Positions 31,333 through 32,933 of a DNA stretch of 32,933 bases are shown piece by piece. Numbering within the stretch: position 1 is the first letter of the stretch; every line of letters begins with the position of its first letter. The DNA lies in assembly GCA_012719235.1 (NCBI GenBank), contig JAAYAR010000139.1, forward strand, positions 1 through 32,933, read 5' to 3'. This stretch comes from Clostridiales bacterium (GTDB taxonomy: Bacteria; Bacillota; Clostridia; Oscillospirales; Oscillospiraceae). The notes under the pieces were generated by a model that was not told the DNA's origin, did not search any database, and saw nothing but the letters and a program-made list of their open reading frames with translations. The translations under genes and the position numbers were made by a program.

Positions 31333-32463
31333 CTATTCCAGAGCCGCTGCGGATCGTTTCAGTTCATCGATAATACGGATGTGCTGAGGGCAGACCTCTT
31401 CGCACTGGCCGCATTCTATGCACTCGGAAGCCGGATTGTGCTCGAGGATCTTTGTGGCGAAAACGTACGAGAACCTGGCGGATTGCAGGTTGTCAAAGAT
31501 AAGCAGCGTGTTCATCGCTTTGAATATACCGGGTATCGCGATGTCTTTGGGGCAGCCGGGGGTGCAGTAGGAACAAGCTGTGCAGGGTATGGACGGTATC
31601 GCGTCAAGTGCCGTCTGTGCCTTTTTTATAGTTTCCTGTTCAGTTTCGCTGAGCGGCCTGAAAGGTTTCATATATGACAGGTTATCGGCCATCTGCTCGA
31701 TATTCGACATTCCGCTCAGCACCGTGATCACTCCTTCAAGCGAGGCCGCGAACCGAATGCCCCAGGAGGCCGGGGATGCGGAAGGGTCTGCGTCGCTCAG
31801 GATCTTTGTGACGGATGGAGGCGGGGAGGCCAGAATACCGCCCTTGACGGGCTCCATAATTATGACGGGTTTACCGTGTTTTCTTGCGACTTCATAACAC
31901 TTTCTTGACTCGATCGACGGGTTATCCCAGTCGGCATAGTTTATCTGAAGCTGGACAAACTCCATGTCCGGGTGAGCGGTCAGAACGCTCTCGAGCACGT
32001 CCGCTTTATCGTGGAACGAAAAGCCCAGATGCTTTATAAGACCTTCGGCTTTGCGCTCTTTCAGGAACTCCCAGATGTCGTATTTATCGAAATAAGCCGT
32101 CCTCGATTCCCCCACATTATGGAGCAGGTAATAGTCAAAATAGCCCGCGCCCGTGCGCTCGAGCGAGGTATAGAACATCTGCCGGGCTTCCTCCGCCGTC
32201 TTGGGCCCCGCCCATGCGGGGAGCTTTGTTGCAAGAAAGAAACTATCGCGCGGATAGCGGTCGACCAGAGCGATCTTTGCGGCCTTTTCGGATTCACCGT
32301 TTGCGTAGCCGTAAGCCGTGTCGAAATAAGTGAACCCTTTTTCAAGAAACATGTCGACCATTGTCTTCACTTGCTCAATATCGATCTTGCCTTCGATCAT
32401 GGGAAGGCGCATAAGGCCAAACCCCAGTTTCGGGACATCCTGTCCTAGATGTTTTTCCATCAT
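31333..32463 (-). CDS. Aldo/keto reductase with two C-terminal 4Fe-4S motifs
   Basis: This protein of about 376 residues has a TIM-barrel aldo/keto reductase domain with the usual tetrad D48, Y53, K80 and H115 (FDTAYGYANGESEKA, LATKLP and YYLLHNVGES). A C-terminal extension carries two ferredoxin-type 4Fe-4S motifs, CTACSYCTPGCP and CIECGQCEEVCP. It is the ferredoxin-linked AKR group of anaerobes. ATG 32463 is used because AAAGGA lies 8 nt upstream; an in-frame frame extends 25 codons further upstream without family character. It is monocistronic, converging on nifJ. Its substrate is unknown; electron transfer to or from ferredoxin is inferred from the clusters. Confidence 0.9.
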   Translation of the reverse strand: MMEKHLGQDVPKLGFGLMRLPMIEGKIDIEQVKTMVDMFLEKGFTYFDTAYGYANGESEKAAKIALVDRYPRDSFFLATKLPAWAGPKTAEEARQMFYTSLERTGAGYFDYYLLHNVGESRTAYFDKYDIWEFLKERKAEGLIKHLGFSFHDKADVLESVLTAHPDMEFVQLQINYADWDNPSIESRKCYEVARKHGKPVIIMEPVKGGILASPPPSVTKILSDADPSASPASWGIRFAASLEGVITVLSGMSNIEQMADNLSYMKPFRPLSETEQETIKKAQTALDAIPSIPCTACSYCTPGCPKDIAIPGIFKAMNTLLIFDNLQSARFSYVFATKILEHNPASECIECGQCEEVCPQHIRIIDELKRSAAALE

Positions 32464-32558
32464 ATGCTCATTCCTTTCGTAGCGCACACTAAATAAGCCC
32501 GCCCCGGAGCGATCTGCATCACGAGATTCGGGATCCAATGCAATACTTGACCACAGTA

Positions 32559-32588
32559 AGTATAAACCACGCGGCGAACCCGCCGCAA
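32559..32588 (-). promoter_or_regulatory. Likely promoter of the aldo/keto reductase gene
   Basis: On the minus strand TTGCGG (32588-32583), an 18-nt spacer and TATACT (32564-32559) lie about 95 nt before the start codon. Confidence 0.4.
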
Positions 32589-32670
32589 TGGTAAATTAGT
32601 CGAATATTATCGTAATGCAGTACAAACGATCCCGGCTTTCGGAGATATGACCGCGAAAATTATTTTCCGC

Positions 32671-32699
32671 TTGCATCTGCCATTAACATGCGCTATAAT
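32671..32699 (+). promoter_or_regulatory. Promoter of tRNA-Ser
   Basis: TTGCAT (32671-32676), a 17-nt spacer and a perfect TATAAT (32694-32699) place the transcription start about 12 nt before the mature tRNA 5' end. Confidence 0.7.
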
Positions 32700-32718
32700 A
32701 CGCAATGCGCAATCTTGT

Positions 32719-32809
32719 GGAGAAGTACTCAAGTGGCCGAAGAGGCTCCCCTGCTAAGGGAGTAGGGCGTGAAAGCGCCGCGAGGGTTCAAATCCCTCCT
32801 TCTCCGCCA
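32719..32809 (+). tRNA. trnS-GCU: tRNA-Ser (anticodon GCT)
   Basis: The 91-nt sequence including the encoded CCA folds as a class II tRNA. The acceptor GGAGAAG pairs with CTTCTCC, followed by G and CCA. The anticodon loop CTGCTAA has the anticodon GCT at 32753-32755. A long variable arm (about 32760-32782) and the T-arm GAGGGTTCAAATCCCTC complete it. It reads AGC/AGU serine codons. Confidence 0.96.
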
Positions 32810-32813
32810 ACTA

Positions 32814-32863
32814 TGTCGCAGAGAATTGATACAATACTTGTATTCGTTCTCTGCGACATTTTT
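32814..32863 (+). terminator. Terminator of tRNA-Ser
   Basis: TGTCGCAGAGAA (32814-32825) pairs perfectly with TTCTCTGCGACA (32847-32858), with a second inner stem ATACAA/TTGTAT, followed by TTTTT (32859-32863). It begins 4 bp after the CCA end. I see no gene in the remaining 70 bp of the window. Confidence 0.8.
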
Positions 32864-32933
32864 ATGCCCGAAAACGCCGTATTTGCAGGCTTTTTGGGCT
32901 GTTTTTGTGTTTGGCTGTGAGCGTCGAAAGTCA

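Noticed and set aside
1-32933. CRISPR array, insertion sequence, prophage or toxin-antitoxin pair
   Set aside because: No regularly spaced repeats, no transposase, integrase or phage structural motif, and no convincing small operon of the toxin-antitoxin type were seen on either strand.

Overview
The window looks like chromosome from an anaerobic, probably spore-forming member of the Clostridia (Firmicutes). The evidence is a sigma-H-type sigma factor, RNase M5, a TepA-like ClpP-family protease, DUF421/DUF4363 membrane proteins, purine-rich Shine-Dalgarno sequences with many TTG and GTG starts, sigma-A-type promoters, and ferredoxin-dependent 2-oxoacid oxidoreductases. The sequence is moderately GC-rich and coding-dense. 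I see no phage, transposase, integrase or CRISPR array. It enters inside an mrp-like gene and ends just past a tRNA-Ser gene.

Region 1 (1-8736, all + strand) is housekeeping: an Mrp-type Fe-S carrier ATPase (5' cut off), ruvC-ruvA-ruvB, a sigma-H-like factor with its own promoter, a small zinc-ribbon protein, comEC, holA, rnmV (RNase M5) and nrdR. Region 2 (8777-11342, - strand) is membrane functions: a DUF421/DUF4363 pair and a two-gene split chromate transporter with a likely promoter and a leader of about 170 nt. Region 3 (11713-15175, + strand) has dapF, an alpha/beta hydrolase, a uridine phosphorylase-type enzyme and an O6-alkylguanine-DNA alkyltransferase. Several of these genes are separated by strong hairpins.

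Region 4 (15324-21266) has a phenylacetate-CoA ligase and its ACT-domain partner, two different MATE exporters, and a divergent pyridoxal/pyridoxamine kinase. Region 5 (21478-24572, + strand) is more lineage-specific: a 64-residue conserved-looking protein, an SDR-family oxidoreductase with rearranged catalytic residues, a Cys-rich small protein, a DUF6514-like protein and a TepA-like protease. Region 6 (24573-31249) is a 506-bp non-coding stretch with a terminator, a near-consensus promoter and an attenuator-like leader, followed by vorD-vorB-vorA-vorC-nifJ. It ends at a bidirectional terminator facing a 4Fe-4S aldo/keto reductase, and tRNA-Ser follows.

Taken together, the vor/nifJ operon, the PaaK/ACT pair and the ferredoxin-type oxidoreductase fit fermentation of amino acids or oxoacids to acyl-CoA and reduced ferredoxin. 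The observations most worth following are: (a) an SDR protein with Lys and Asn exchanged between two catalytic positions at conserved spacing, as in polyketide ketoreductases; (b) a DapF with Ser where the second catalytic Cys is expected; (c) a possible Cys-rich leader peptide overlapping an attenuator hairpin ahead of the vor operon; and (d) a structured, terminated non-coding region upstream of that promoter. I found no complete, obviously new multi-gene system.
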